Shown here: positions 39,240-48,792 of the stretch, in pieces
Layout: every line of letters begins with the position of its first letter
Numbering within the stretch: the first letter of the stretch is position 1
Origin: Pseudomonas sp. FP1742
Lineage (GTDB): Bacteria; Pseudomonadota; Gammaproteobacteria; Pseudomonadales; Pseudomonadaceae
NCBI RefSeq assembly: GCF_030687145.1
Contig: NZ_CP117460.1
Location: 3,038,001-3,102,000, forward strand
Length of the DNA: 64,000 bases
Direction of reading: 5' to 3'
Notes under the pieces: generated by a model
Database searches by the model: none
Seen by the model: the letters and a program-made list of their open reading frames with translations, nothing else
Told to the model about the DNA's origin: nothing
Position numbers and translations under genes: made by a program

Positions 39240-40508
39240 ATGGAAAATAAGAAACGCGCCGTCCAGGCTTCAGACATTGGAATGGGGACTCGAGTCGTAT
39301 GGGGAGGAGAGCAGGTTCAGCATCCCTACAATTCCACGCAGACACCCATCGTGGTCAGTGCTGCCTATGGCTATGACGATATCGATAAGTGGTATGACGT
39401 GGCATTGGGAAAAGAGCCAGGCTTCATTTACAGCCGGATGAGCAATCCCACTGTCTGCGTTTTGGAAAATAAACTCTGTGAGCTCGAAAACGCAGAGTCG
39501 GCTGTAGCTTTCAGTACCGGAATGGCTGCAATCAGCGGTGTACTACACACCTTCCTGTCCTATGGACAGCGTGTGATATCTACGCGTGACAGCTACGGCG
39601 GTACGAACAAGATTTTCGAGGAGTTTCTTCCACGCATGGGTGTGGAGGTAACCCTTTGCGATACGCTCGACACTATGGCGCTTGAGCAGGAAATCGCTAA
39701 AGGCTGCAACGTCCTGTACCTGGAAACACCCACGAACCCAACGCTGAAAATCGTTGATATTCGGCGCCTTGTGGCAGCGGCCAAGCGAGTGGGCGCTTTG
39801 GTTGTTGCGGACAACACATTCGCGACGCCTCTGAATCAGAATCCTCTCGCTTTAGGCGTTGATGTGGTTGTGCACAGCGCGACCAAATTCCTGTCCGGTC
39901 ATGGTGATGTCCTCGGTGGTGTGGTCTGCGGCGCCGAGCATTTGATGTCTCAAGTTCGCCATTACCGCGAAATCAATGGTGCCTCGCTGGATCCTTTTTC
40001 GGCGTATCTAATCATCCGAGGCATCAAGACTCTGGCTCTGCGTCTTCGCCAGCAACAGGCGAGCGCGATGCTTTTGGCCGAGTACCTCTGTACCGAACCG
40101 CTGGTTGAGTCGGTGAACTATCCGGGGTTGCCTCAACATCCAGGTCATGACATCGCTCGTTCGCAAATGAACGGATTCGGCGCCATCGTCAGCTTCGTGC
40201 TGAAAGGAGGTATGGACGCAGTGACCCGTTTGCTACCGCTGCTCAGATATGCGCATCGGGCGGGTAATTTGGGCGCTGTCGAGACCATCTATGGGCCGGC
40301 TCGGACGACCAGTCACGTGGAAAATACCTTGGAAGAACGTCAGGCACTTGGAATCTCCGAAGGTTTGGTTCGAATATCCGTAGGTATTGAAGATTCAGCA
40401 GATTTATTGGCTGACCTAAAACAAGCTTTCGCTTTAGTGCGAGGTAAACATGGTGATACGAGCTTTAACGCTGATAGTGCCCAACGTTTCATTGAGGTAG
40501 AAACCTGA
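39240..40508 (+). CDS. Cys/Met-metabolism PLP enzyme (cystathionine gamma-synthase/gamma-lyase family)
   Basis: A 422-residue fold-type I PLP enzyme. STGMAAISGVLHTFL, YLETPTNPTLKIVDI, VVADNTFATPLNQNPL and the Schiff-base lysine in HSATKFLSGHGDVLGG (about K216) are standard, as are the C-terminal SxGIED (ISVGIED) and the NYPGLPQHPGHD block. Relatives do gamma-elimination or gamma-replacement on cystathionine, methionine, O-acylhomoserine or canavanine. The neighbours (homoserine dehydrogenase, permease, aldehyde dehydrogenase) argue for a catabolic gamma-lyase releasing homoserine or 2-oxobutyrate; this is inference. ATG 39240 has GAGAGAA upstream; an ATG at 39168 adds 24 unmatched residues. 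Confidence 0.85.
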   Translation: MENKKRAVQASDIGMGTRVVWGGEQVQHPYNSTQTPIVVSAAYGYDDIDKWYDVALGKEPGFIYSRMSNPTVCVLENKLCELENAESAVAFSTGMAAISGVLHTFLSYGQRVISTRDSYGGTNKIFEEFLPRMGVEVTLCDTLDTMALEQEIAKGCNVLYLETPTNPTLKIVDIRRLVAAAKRVGALVVADNTFATPLNQNPLALGVDVVVHSATKFLSGHGDVLGGVVCGAEHLMSQVRHYREINGASLDPFSAYLIIRGIKTLALRLRQQQASAMLLAEYLCTEPLVESVNYPGLPQHPGHDIARSQMNGFGAIVSFVLKGGMDAVTRLLPLLRYAHRAGNLGAVETIYGPARTTSHVENTLEERQALGISEGLVRISVGIEDSADLLADLKQAFALVRGKHGDTSFNADSAQRFIEVET

Positions 40509-40644
40509 ATACGGGCAGGACGCTCGAGATTCATCTTAAGCCCTTCATGAAGAATGAAAATAATAAAATCCAGCGACGACAAATTTGTACTGCCCAACAG
40601 CCAGTTATAAGGCGTTTGTCCGAACATTTCATGAGAATAAAACT

Positions 40645-42081
40645 ATGTCCACGCATATTGAAGATCATCAGTCCGACCCAAACTCGCGTTTCAAAAAGGA
40701 AATGCAAACACGCCACATCGTTATGTTGGCACTGGGCGGTGTGATCGGTACGGGGTTATTCCTTACCTCCGGTTACACGGTTAATCAGGCAGGGCCGCTC
40801 GGTGCAGTGATTGCTTACATCATCGGGGCAGTGATGGTGTATTTAGTCATGGTCTGTCTCGGTGAGTTGGCTGTACAGATGCCAGAAACCGGATCTTTCA
40901 GTAGTTATGCAACGCGATACCTGGGCCCAGGCACAGGCTATACAGTGGCCTGGCTTTACTGGCTCACTTGGGCGGTAGCCATCGGTTCAGAATTTACCGC
41001 CGCGGGCATACTGATGGTTCGGTGGTTTCCCGACACACCAGTCTGGATTTGGAGTGCGCTGTTTGCCATCGCCGTTTTCTTAAGCAATGTTGTTTCTGTT
41101 CGGTGGTTTGCGGAGACTGAATTTTGGCTTTCGCTGATTAAGGTGCTGACCGTTATCACATTCATTGCGATTGGCGGAGCGGCAATTTTCGGTCTTATTC
41201 AAGTACAGAGTTTGCAGGGGGCGGGACTTTCCAACTTCACACGTGAGGGGCTTTTTCCTACTGGGTTTTTACCCATTGCAATGACCCTCCTGGCTGTTTC
41301 ATTCGCATTTTCCGGAACTGAGCTGATCGGGATTGCGGCAGGTGAAGCGCAAGATCCACAAACTAGCGTGCCCAAGGCAATCCGCACGACAGTGGTACGT
41401 TTGGCGCTGTTCTTCGTGGGGACCATTTTCGTCCTTGCGACGTTACTGCCACGAGAGCAAGCGGGGCTCGTAGAAAGCCCGTTCGTGATGGTGTTTGAGC
41501 TGATTGGCATCCCATACTCTGCCGACATTATGAACTTCGTCATTCTCACGGCACTGATTTCCGCCGCTAACTCGGGGCTGTATGCAGCGTCCCGAATGCT
41601 GTGGACATTGAGCGATCAAGGACATATGCCTAAGCGCTACGCCAGGCTCTCCAGTCGGGGTGCACCGGTGAACGCCATCGTTCTTAGTATGGCGGGTGCA
41701 GTGGCTTCTCTGCTCAGCAGTGTGTTTGCCCCTGATACGGTTTACTTGGCCTTGGTGTCCATCTCCGGTCTGGCGGTCGTGGTCGTGTGGATGAGCATTG
41801 CTGCCAGCCAGATCGCGTTCCGTCGTCAATACGTTGCTAATGGCGGACGAGTTGAAGACCTGCATTTCCGTGTACGCGGCTATCCATGGGTGCCTATCGG
41901 TGCACTGTTGTGTTGCTTGCTGGCCTGTGTGGGTATCGCTTTTGATCCTGAGCAGCGAGTGGCGCTTTACTTCGGCCTTCCCTTTATCGCGTGGTGTTAC
42001 TTCGTTTACTGGATCACTCGAAACAAGAGAGCAGAGCGGTTGGCTTTAGCCGCAGCTGTTCATTCCTCTGGCACCGCGTGA
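40645..42081 (+). CDS. MmuP-like amino acid permease (APC superfamily, AAT family)
   Basis: A 478-residue transporter with 12 predicted helices. [61 protein letters not shown] and [17 protein letters not shown] follow E. coli MmuP (S-methylmethionine permease) more closely than LysP or AnsP as I recall them. It should import an amino acid by proton symport. The ATG at 40645 begins the family match; a frame at 40585 adds 20 unmatched residues. It lies between the PLP enzyme and a LysR gene and presumably feeds the island's substrate to the cell. Confidence 0.88.
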   Translation: MSTHIEDHQSDPNSRFKKEMQTRHIVMLALGGVIGTGLFLTSGYTVNQAGPLGAVIAYIIGAVMVYLVMVCLGELAVQMPETGSFSSYATRYLGPGTGYTVAWLYWLTWAVAIGSEFTAAGILMVRWFPDTPVWIWSALFAIAVFLSNVVSVRWFAETEFWLSLIKVLTVITFIAIGGAAIFGLIQVQSLQGAGLSNFTREGLFPTGFLPIAMTLLAVSFAFSGTELIGIAAGEAQDPQTSVPKAIRTTVVRLALFFVGTIFVLATLLPREQAGLVESPFVMVFELIGIPYSADIMNFVILTALISAANSGLYAASRMLWTLSDQGHMPKRYARLSSRGAPVNAIVLSMAGAVASLLSSVFAPDTVYLALVSISGLAVVVVWMSIAASQIAFRRQYVANGGRVEDLHFRVRGYPWVPIGALLCCLLACVGIAFDPEQRVALYFGLPFIAWCYFVYWITRNKRAERLALAAAVHSSGTA

Positions 42082-42132
42082 ATTTCTCAGGCAATGATTG
42101 AGCATAGTTAAAGCCCTGATGAGGTTGCGCCG

Positions 42133-43023
42133 ATGAGTCAAAAGTCACTACCACCCTTGAACTGGTTGAGGGCATTCGAAGTATCGGCGCGTTGTTTAAA
42201 TTTTACCCACGCGGCGGAAGAACTCCATTTGACTCAAGGGGCCGTGAGTCAGCAGATCCGTCAGTTAGAAAGTCACCTCGGTGTGGCGCTGTTCAAGCGC
42301 TTACCTCGAGGGCTTGGCTTGACCGAGGAAGGGCAGTCGTACCTGCCTGTCGTACAAGACGCGATCAGTCGCCTTGCAGTCGGCACAAACGAGATTTTCG
42401 GCCAGCGCAATCGAAGACATTTGAAGGTGCGTGGCAGCCTTTCCTTTCTTCACTATTGGTTGGCCCCCCGACTCGCAGATTTTTGTCGGGAGTATCCCCA
42501 GATTGATATTCGATATATCAGCAATATTTGGGTGAAAGAACCGGACGGCGAAGATGACCTGGAGATTCGCTGGGGATGCGGTGAGTGGTCGGGCTTGCAC
42601 GCTCAGCGATTGACTTGGGACATCCTTCAGCCTGTTTGCTCCCCAACGCTCATGGCCAGTTCACCCATACATGAGCCTCGCGATTTGATGAACCATTCAC
42701 TGCTTCACGTGTTGGGGTACGAAGAAGGTTGGGGTTACTGGTTGAAGCGAGTTGGAGCAGACGACTTCGACTACTCCCGTGGCCTTCAGTTTGACACGCT
42801 GATTTCCACGATCCGCATGGCCGAATTGGGGCAGGGCGTTGCGCTGGCACGGTCTTCCGTGGTCGAGGATTTGCTTAAGAACGGGCAATTGGTTGCGCCA
42901 TTCAATTACCGAATCGAGGCAAGCGAATCCTTTTATCTGGTACACGAACAGAACGAAGTGCTATCGCCTGATGCCGCACATTTTTCTACCTGGCTGGTGG
43001 CGCAAGCCCATCGCCTTTTGTAA
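42133..43023 (+). CDS. LysR-family regulator, GcvA-like
   Basis: A 296-residue regulator. LPPLNWLRAFEVSARCLNFTHAAEELHLTQGAVSQQIRQLE is the helix-turn-helix in the GcvA/DsdC-like subgroup, followed by KVRGSLSFLHYWLAPRL. It is in the same direction as its neighbours, 51 bp after the permease and 18 bp before the threonine-synthase-like gene, so it may be transcribed within the operon. Likely the substrate-responsive activator of the island. Confidence 0.9.
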   Translation: MSQKSLPPLNWLRAFEVSARCLNFTHAAEELHLTQGAVSQQIRQLESHLGVALFKRLPRGLGLTEEGQSYLPVVQDAISRLAVGTNEIFGQRNRRHLKVRGSLSFLHYWLAPRLADFCREYPQIDIRYISNIWVKEPDGEDDLEIRWGCGEWSGLHAQRLTWDILQPVCSPTLMASSPIHEPRDLMNHSLLHVLGYEEGWGYWLKRVGADDFDYSRGLQFDTLISTIRMAELGQGVALARSSVVEDLLKNGQLVAPFNYRIEASESFYLVHEQNEVLSPDAAHFSTWLVAQAHRLL

Positions 43024-43041
43024 AACTGATTTGGAGTTGCC

Positions 43042-44430
43042 ATGGATTATGTAAGCACTCGCGGCGGTGACATGCGTGCTGATTTTCGCAGTGTGGTTCT
43101 GTCGGGGCTCGCCGAAAATGGTGGTCTCTATGTCCCAGCCAGTTTGCCTGTCTTTACCGAGAAACAGATTGCCGGCTGGTCGTGGCTGCCGTTTGATGAG
43201 TTGGTTTGGCGAGTGATTTCGCCTTTTGTCGGCTCTTCCATAGACGAAAGCACCCTGCGTGCCTTGCTCAGTGACAGCTATCAACAATTCAAGCACCGCG
43301 CTATTACGCCGCTTGAGCAAATCGGGCACAACGAGTGGATACTCCAGCTGTTTCATGGCCCGACCGGTTCTTCCAAGGATTTCGCCGCGCAATTGCAGTC
43401 GCGCCTGGTTGAGCATTTTCTGGAAGAGGTCGGTAAAGAAGCGTTGGTGGTCGGTGCAACTAACGGTGATACCGGCGTCGCGGCGCTTGAAGCCTTTGCT
43501 AACTGCCCGGCCGCCCGCATGGCGATACTGTATCCGCGCGACGGGCTTGCACCTGAGCAACTCAGTGCCTTGCAGGCAGCCGACCCGCAGCGGGTTCAGC
43601 TGTTTCCGGTTGACGGTAATTTCGATGATTGCCAGACGCTGGTCTCCCGACTCTTGCGTGAGTGGCCGTTGGATGGAGTGTTGCCGGTCTGTTTCAACTC
43701 GACCAATTGGATCGGCGTCCTGGCCCAGATCGTTTTTTACTTCCACGCAGCCTTGCAACTGGGCGGTGGCTCGCGTCCCGTTGGCTTTAGCGTTCCAGCT
43801 GCCAGCTCGGCCGAAATCTACGCTGGTTACATTGCCCAGAAAATGGGATTACCGATCAATCAGGTGATCATTTCCACCAACAGCAATGATGCCCTGCACC
43901 AGTTTTTTCATTGCAATCGCTACTCCACCCGGATGACTAATCGAACAGTGTCGCCGGCGATGGACTTCTCGTTGTTTTCCAACCTGGAGCGGTTTATCTG
44001 GGAGATTTACGAGCACGATGGCTGCTCAACAAAAACACTGATGGAGCATTTTGAAAGTTGCGGAGAAATGAGCATCGGTAACCAGCAATGGCTACGTGCT
44101 CGAGTACTCTTCGATTCCTATGCCGTACACGAATCCCAGGTGCGCGATGAAGTAGTCGAACTGTTCCGAGAGACAGGCTCGGCCATCGATCCTCACACCG
44201 CTGTCGGTGTACTGGCCGGCAGGCTTCATCGACGCAGCCTGGGCGCGCCGATGGTCACCTTCGGGCAAATTGCGCCGGCCAAGTCAGCGGCGCTGTTGGC
44301 CGAACTGGGCGTCTGGCAAGCAAGCGTTCCGAGCACTGTCGAGGTGCGCGCGCAACCACCGTACCTGGCCAAGGGCGATCTGGACGGTCTGTGCCAAGCT
44401 CTTCGCCTGGTGCAGTCGAGGCTTTCATGA
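43042..44430 (+). CDS. Divergent threonine-synthase-like PLP enzyme
   Basis: 462 residues, the length of proteobacterial ThrC, and similar along its whole length (YVSTRGGDMRADFRSVVLSGLAENGGLYVP; VFYFHAALQLGGG). The PLP lysine is kept (K112 in GPTGSSKDFAAQL) but the motif is usually GPTLAFKDF. GATSGDTG is GATNGDTG; the SGNFGD phosphate loop reads PAASSAEIYAG; TAHPAKF reads QIAPAKSA. These loops hold the PLP phosphate and the phosphohomoserine phosphate, so the substrate or chemistry has probably changed. A housekeeping thrC should exist elsewhere. GGAG precedes the ATG; the stop overlaps the next start (ATGA). Confidence 0.82.
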   Translation: MDYVSTRGGDMRADFRSVVLSGLAENGGLYVPASLPVFTEKQIAGWSWLPFDELVWRVISPFVGSSIDESTLRALLSDSYQQFKHRAITPLEQIGHNEWILQLFHGPTGSSKDFAAQLQSRLVEHFLEEVGKEALVVGATNGDTGVAALEAFANCPAARMAILYPRDGLAPEQLSALQAADPQRVQLFPVDGNFDDCQTLVSRLLREWPLDGVLPVCFNSTNWIGVLAQIVFYFHAALQLGGGSRPVGFSVPAASSAEIYAGYIAQKMGLPINQVIISTNSNDALHQFFHCNRYSTRMTNRTVSPAMDFSLFSNLERFIWEIYEHDGCSTKTLMEHFESCGEMSIGNQQWLRARVLFDSYAVHESQVRDEVVELFRETGSAIDPHTAVGVLAGRLHRRSLGAPMVTFGQIAPAKSAALLAELGVWQASVPSTVEVRAQPPYLAKGDLDGLCQALRLVQSRLS

Positions 44431-44864
44431 AGCGCATTCTAGATCCGTTGGACGAACGCATACTGGCCGAACTTACCGCCAATGCGCGAATAGCCCATAT
44501 CGAACTGGGTGCCAAGATCAACTTGTCACGCAATGCGGTGCGCCAGCGCATCGAGCGTCTTGAGCGCGACGGTGCGATCCAGGGCTATACGATACTTCTC
44601 GGCGAGTCGCGGCGGCCTACGTCGCTTATCAGCGCGGTGATCTTTGTCTACCGCTACGACCGCATGCGTGGCGAAGAAGTACTGGCTGCGCTGCGCTCCA
44701 TTCCCGAAGTCGTGCAATGTGAAGTACTCAGTGGTGAGTTCGATTTAATGCTGCGTGTGAATGCCGCCACACCTGAACGAGTCCATCTCGTGTGGAAGGA
44801 AATCGCGGCCATGCCAGGGGTGGAAAACACCGTGACATCGTTCGTCCTTTCTGCGGTGTTTTGA
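44427..44864 (+). CDS. Lrp/AsnC-family regulator
   Basis: A 145-residue feast/famine regulator. The N-terminal helix-turn-helix is LDERILAELTANARIAHIELGAKINLSRNAVRQRIERLERDG; the rest is a RAM-type ligand domain (SAVIFVYRYDRMRGEEVLAALRSIPEVVQCEVLSGEFDLMLRV). The ATG overlaps the preceding stop by 4 bp; a frame from 44391 is not needed. It is the second regulator in the island and likely senses an amino acid such as the substrate or a product. Confidence 0.92.
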   Translation: MKRILDPLDERILAELTANARIAHIELGAKINLSRNAVRQRIERLERDGAIQGYTILLGESRRPTSLISAVIFVYRYDRMRGEEVLAALRSIPEVVQCEVLSGEFDLMLRVNAATPERVHLVWKEIAAMPGVENTVTSFVLSAVF

Positions 44865-44979
44865 CAACTTCGTGCTTGGGCAAAACGCTCAATTAATACA
44901 GCACTCTGCCATATTCAACTGCCAAAGCCCGCCTCTTAGGATGTTCCTATCGAACAACGTCAATATAGGAACAGCGTTT

Positions 44980-46020
44980 ATGACTGAGTACAAAATTGCC
45001 TTGGTAGGGTTTGGTGGCGTGAACCGTGGCTTCGCCCAATTGGTCGCCGATCGTAATGCCGAGTGGAAAGAGGCCCTTGGCTTCACCATTAAAATTGTCG
45101 GGGTCACCGATCTGTTCCTCGGCTCAATCGTTGCCAAAGACGGTCTGGATGCAAAGCAGTTGGTGGCGCTGCCGGTTGAGAAGGGCGCATTCGCTCAACT
45201 GCCCGGCGGCAATGCCGAGGCCTTCAACGAAACCGTGATCAAGCATTCCGGTGCAGACATCATCGCTGAAGCCACTTTCACCAATCCGGTGGATGGCGAG
45301 CCCGCCACTACCTTTTGCCGCTGGGCCTTGGAAAGCGGCATTCATGTAGTGACCACCAATAAGGGGCCTATTGCGCTGCACGGTGCCGAGCTCAAGGCGT
45401 TGGCCCGTCGCAACCAGGTCGCCTTCGAATACGAGGGGGCGGTGATGAGTGGCACCCCCGTGATTCGTCTGGCCCGGCAGGCCCTGGCGGGTGCCAACGT
45501 GCAAGGCTTCGAAGGCATCCTGAACGGCACTTCCAACTACGTGCTCACCCGGATGAAAGACGGCCTGGCGTTCAACGATGCCGTCGTACAAGCGCAACAA
45601 CTCGGCTACGCCGAGGCAGATCCTACCGCCGATGTGGAAGGGTTTGACGTACGCCTCAAGGTGGTGATCCTGGCCAACGAACTGCTCAACGCACGACTGA
45701 ATGTCAGCGATGTAGCGTGCTCGGGTATCAGCAATATCAGCGCACAAGATATTGCCCAGGCAAGTGCCAATGGCGCGAGCTGGAAACTGATTGGCTCAGC
45801 CGATCGTGCAGCAGATGGCTCGGTTCGAGCGAGTGTGGAAGCTCGCTTACTGTCGAACTCACATCCTCTTGCCGGAATCAGCGGTGCTACGAATGCAGTG
45901 TCATTCAAGACCGAACTGCTGGGAGCTGTCACAGTGTCCGGGCCTGGGGCAGGGCGCATCGAAACAGCCTTCGCATTGCTGTCGGACATCGTCGCCATCC
46001 ACACCGCCCACGGCAAATAA
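44980..46020 (+). CDS. Homoserine dehydrogenase, short form without ACT domain
   Basis: A 346-residue enzyme. [13 protein letters not shown] is the nucleotide-binding loop, [21 protein letters not shown] and [15 protein letters not shown] hold the catalytic and binding residues, and [29 protein letters not shown] and [12 protein letters not shown] are family signatures. The regulatory ACT domain is missing, so it escapes threonine feedback, as expected for catabolism of homoserine to aspartate semialdehyde. The ATG at 44980 follows AGGA and begins the match; the longer frame from 44872 does not. 11 bp separate it from the aldehyde dehydrogenase gene. Confidence 0.92.
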   Translation: MTEYKIALVGFGGVNRGFAQLVADRNAEWKEALGFTIKIVGVTDLFLGSIVAKDGLDAKQLVALPVEKGAFAQLPGGNAEAFNETVIKHSGADIIAEATFTNPVDGEPATTFCRWALESGIHVVTTNKGPIALHGAELKALARRNQVAFEYEGAVMSGTPVIRLARQALAGANVQGFEGILNGTSNYVLTRMKDGLAFNDAVVQAQQLGYAEADPTADVEGFDVRLKVVILANELLNARLNVSDVACSGISNISAQDIAQASANGASWKLIGSADRAADGSVRASVEARLLSNSHPLAGISGATNAVSFKTELLGAVTVSGPGAGRIETAFALLSDIVAIHTAHGK

Positions 46021-46031
46021 AGGAGATAGTC

Positions 46032-47450
46032 ATGAGCGTATCCAGCATGGCCAGTATCCAGCTTGTTAATGCCAAACAGATTGATGTGTTCAGTCCATTC
46101 GATGGTCGCCTGGTGGGAAGCGTCCCTTGCCTCGATGCCGCCGCCGTTCCTGGCTTGCTGGAGCGTGCGCGAATTGGCGTGCGTGAGAGTGCAGCAATGC
46201 CTCGTCACCTGCGTGCGCGCATCCTTGAGGAGGCGGCCCGGCGTGTAGAGCTTGAGGCTGAAGCGTTTGCCAAACTCATTGTTGCAGAGGCGGGGAAGAC
46301 GCTGCGACAAGCAGAGAAGGAAGTAAAACGTTGTGTGAATACGCTGAAGCTATCGGCGCAAGAGGCTCGTCGTAACGCCGGGGAAGTGATTCCATTTGAG
46401 GCATATGAAGGCTCCGAATCGCGCCAGGGCTGGTTCACTCGAGAACCGTTGGGGCTTATCGTCGCGATCACTCCCTACAACGATCCGCTGAACCTGGTTG
46501 CCCATAAACTTGGCCCGGCCATCGCCGGTGGTAATGCTGTGATCCTGAAGCCCTCAGAGCTCGCACCGTTGTCTGCTCTCAAGCTGGTTGAGTGCCTGGT
46601 GGAAGCGGGTCTGCCTCCGTCTGTGGTAACCCCGGCGACCGGTGGCGTCGATCTGGGTAAAGCATTGGTGGAGGTTCGTGAAGTTCGGATGATTTCCTTT
46701 ACGGGCGGTTTTGCCACGGGTGAGGCCATTGCTCGTAGTGCAGGGTTGAAGAAGCTAGCGATGGATCTGGGAGGAAATGCCCCGGTTCTCGTGCTTGAAG
46801 ATTGCGATATCGAACCGACCGTGGAGTCCTGCGTGTCTGGCGCCTTTTGGGCAGCAGGGCAGAATTGCATCGGCACTCAACGCATCCTTGTACATCGTTC
46901 AATTTATGAGGACTTCCGTGAGCGTTTTGTCAGCCAAACGCGTGCCTTGGTAGTGGGTGATCCTGACCAGCGAGCAACGGATGTAGGCCCGATGATTACG
47001 GAACAGGCGGCCCGTCGTACCGAACAATTGGTCAATGAAGCGCTGGCCGAGGGGGCCGTTCTTCTGTGTGGGCACCATCGCGAAGTGGGCAGCTATGCAC
47101 CGACCGTGCTGGAGCGTGTAAGCCATAACAGTCGGATCTGGCAGCAGGAAGTCTTCGCGCCGGTTGTCATCCTGGAGCCTTTTGACCAGTTGGATGATGC
47201 TGTTGCTCTGGCCAACGCTCCGGAGTACAGCTTACATGCGGGACTCTTCACACGTGATCTTTCCAAGGCCTTGAAATTGGCGCGGCTAATTCAAGCCGGT
47301 GGCGTGATGATCAATGACTCTTCCGATTATCGTTTTGATGCCATGCCTTTCGGTGGCTTCAAGTACGGAAGTCTGGGGCGAGAAGGTGTCCGGTTTGCCT
47401 ATGAGGACATGACGCAGCCTAAAGTGGTCTGCATCAATGAAATGGGTTGA
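46032..47450 (+). CDS. NAD(P)-dependent aldehyde dehydrogenase, candidate aspartate-semialdehyde oxidising
   Basis: A 472-residue member of the aldehyde dehydrogenase superfamily. [31 protein letters not shown] is the cofactor block and C279 in GQNCIGTQR the nucleophile. The usual general-base Glu in E-L-G-G-K is Asp here (D245 in MDLGGNAP), 34 residues before the Cys, the canonical spacing. It lies 11 bp after homoserine dehydrogenase with AGGAGA before the ATG, so I infer it oxidises aspartate semialdehyde to aspartate. A different aldehyde (for example succinate semialdehyde) cannot be excluded. A terminator follows. Confidence 0.85.
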   Translation: MSVSSMASIQLVNAKQIDVFSPFDGRLVGSVPCLDAAAVPGLLERARIGVRESAAMPRHLRARILEEAARRVELEAEAFAKLIVAEAGKTLRQAEKEVKRCVNTLKLSAQEARRNAGEVIPFEAYEGSESRQGWFTREPLGLIVAITPYNDPLNLVAHKLGPAIAGGNAVILKPSELAPLSALKLVECLVEAGLPPSVVTPATGGVDLGKALVEVREVRMISFTGGFATGEAIARSAGLKKLAMDLGGNAPVLVLEDCDIEPTVESCVSGAFWAAGQNCIGTQRILVHRSIYEDFRERFVSQTRALVVGDPDQRATDVGPMITEQAARRTEQLVNEALAEGAVLLCGHHREVGSYAPTVLERVSHNSRIWQQEVFAPVVILEPFDQLDDAVALANAPEYSLHAGLFTRDLSKALKLARLIQAGGVMINDSSDYRFDAMPFGGFKYGSLGREGVRFAYEDMTQPKVVCINEMG

Positions 47451-47482
47451 GCCATCAAAGTAGCTAATTACCGTCGACCGTT

Positions 47483-47526
47483 ACATCGGGTGAAGTTGCT
47501 CGTCCAGTGACACCCGATGTTTTTTC
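47483..47526 (+). terminator. Rho-independent terminator of the amino-acid island
   Basis: A perfect 10-bp stem ACATCGGGTG (47483-47492) with CACCCGATGT (47511-47520), then TTTTTT. It closes the plus-strand run of seven genes. It reads poorly in the opposite direction. Confidence 0.9.
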
Positions 47527-48393
47527 TCAATGCTCATGAGCATGTGAATGGATGGTCAGGGCACCCGGTACCTTGGTGCGTTCGAGCCCCCCATGTTCCA
47601 GCCACCGGAGGGTCTGCTCATAGGCACGCTGCAGCAAAGACTCGGTCTGGTCGAAGTTGAACACCGAGACATCCACAGGACACAAGGGCGGGACGATGTG
47701 CAGGCTGGTGAGCGTGCGGAAGTGTTCGATGTCGCTCACCAGTTGGCGCATGCTCATCAGATTGACGGTGTGCAAGGCCAAGGCGACCAGGCCTCGGGGC
47801 GGTTGTGTCAGGGCGCAACTCACCCCGGTGGGGATGACCACGACGTTGGTGGCTCCCAAGGCTACGGCAGTCGAAATAGGTGTATTACTTGCCACGCCGC
47901 CGTCAACCAGGAACCGATCGGCGATTTGTACGCAGGGGAACACCAGTGGGATGGCAGCGCTGGCCAGTAACGCCTGCTCAAGTTCGCCACTGGACAGCAC
48001 CGTCTCGGCGCCACTGAGCAGGTCGGTGGTGACGATGTGCAGGGGCAGCGCCGCATCCTCAATGCGATGAATGGGCAGTGCCTGACCCAGCAATCGGTGC
48101 AAGGCCGCCGGCTGTAACAGAAAACCACGCCGTTTGAGTAGTCCTCTACAGGTATCGAGCCAGGAGAGGGGAAAGATGTCCGTTTTACTCAACCCGCGCC
48201 AGAATCCGGCGAGCGCCTCGACGCCATCGGAATCGGGCCTTGCGGCAAAGTAGGCACCGTTGATTGCGCCTACCGAAGCGCCAACCACCATGTCGAATCG
48301 AACATTGGCCTCGACCAAGGCCCGCAACATCCCCACCTGGACCGCACCCAAGCTGCCGCCGCCAGCGAATACGATTGCGGTTTTGGTCGCCAT
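47527..48393 (-). CDS. Patatin-like phospholipase
   Basis: A 288-residue protein with the patatin Ser-Asp dyad. The oxyanion loop is GGGSLGAVQVG (residues 11-16 onward), the nucleophile is S40 in VGASVGAING, and the Asp is D164 in VDGGVASNTP. Patatins hydrolyse phospholipids or other acyl esters; small cytoplasmic ones like this are of unknown target. No signal peptide is seen. It ends at the terminator that closes the convergent island, so the two units meet tail to tail. Confidence 0.9.
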   Translation of the reverse strand: MATKTAIVFAGGGSLGAVQVGMLRALVEANVRFDMVVGASVGAINGAYFAARPDSDGVEALAGFWRGLSKTDIFPLSWLDTCRGLLKRRGFLLQPAALHRLLGQALPIHRIEDAALPLHIVTTDLLSGAETVLSSGELEQALLASAAIPLVFPCVQIADRFLVDGGVASNTPISTAVALGATNVVVIPTGVSCALTQPPRGLVALALHTVNLMSMRQLVSDIEHFRTLTSLHIVPPLCPVDVSVFNFDQTESLLQRAYEQTLRWLEHGGLERTKVPGALTIHSHAHEH

Positions 48394-48792
48394 GGTCGCA
48401 GTCTCGGCGTGGAAATGTATCGAATGAGTGTAGCTGGTGGGGTGGTGTTACAACGGAGCGTACTTCTACTACGAGACTGCGCCCTTAGGCCCCCAGCGAA
48501 AGGCAGATTTGACGACAGCTCTGCCGGCCCTAACTGCCGCAGCGCGGATCGTAATCGGTCGGCGAACGAGGTATATGATTCGCCATCTAGCGGCTAAGGG
48601 TGCTTTGTAGGCCAAGCGCTCATGAGGTCATAACGACCTCGTTGCGATGTCGGTCTTCCTGAGTCAAGAAGGATTGCCCCGGAAGCGTGCCTGATGAGAG
48701 AGAAATAGATCGTAGGGTCGGCGAAGTAGGGTAGGGCGTGTATGCGGCAGCTAACCATGCCGCACTCCATTAAAATTTACTTTGTAAGAGGC
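48394..48792. other. Intergenic region with no recognisable gene
   Basis: About 400 bp between the patatin gene and the FolK-like fragment. No open frame with family features, tRNA or palindrome stands out. A short palindrome-like GAGGTCATAACGACCTCG lies near 48628. Possibly decayed sequence. Confidence 0.4.
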
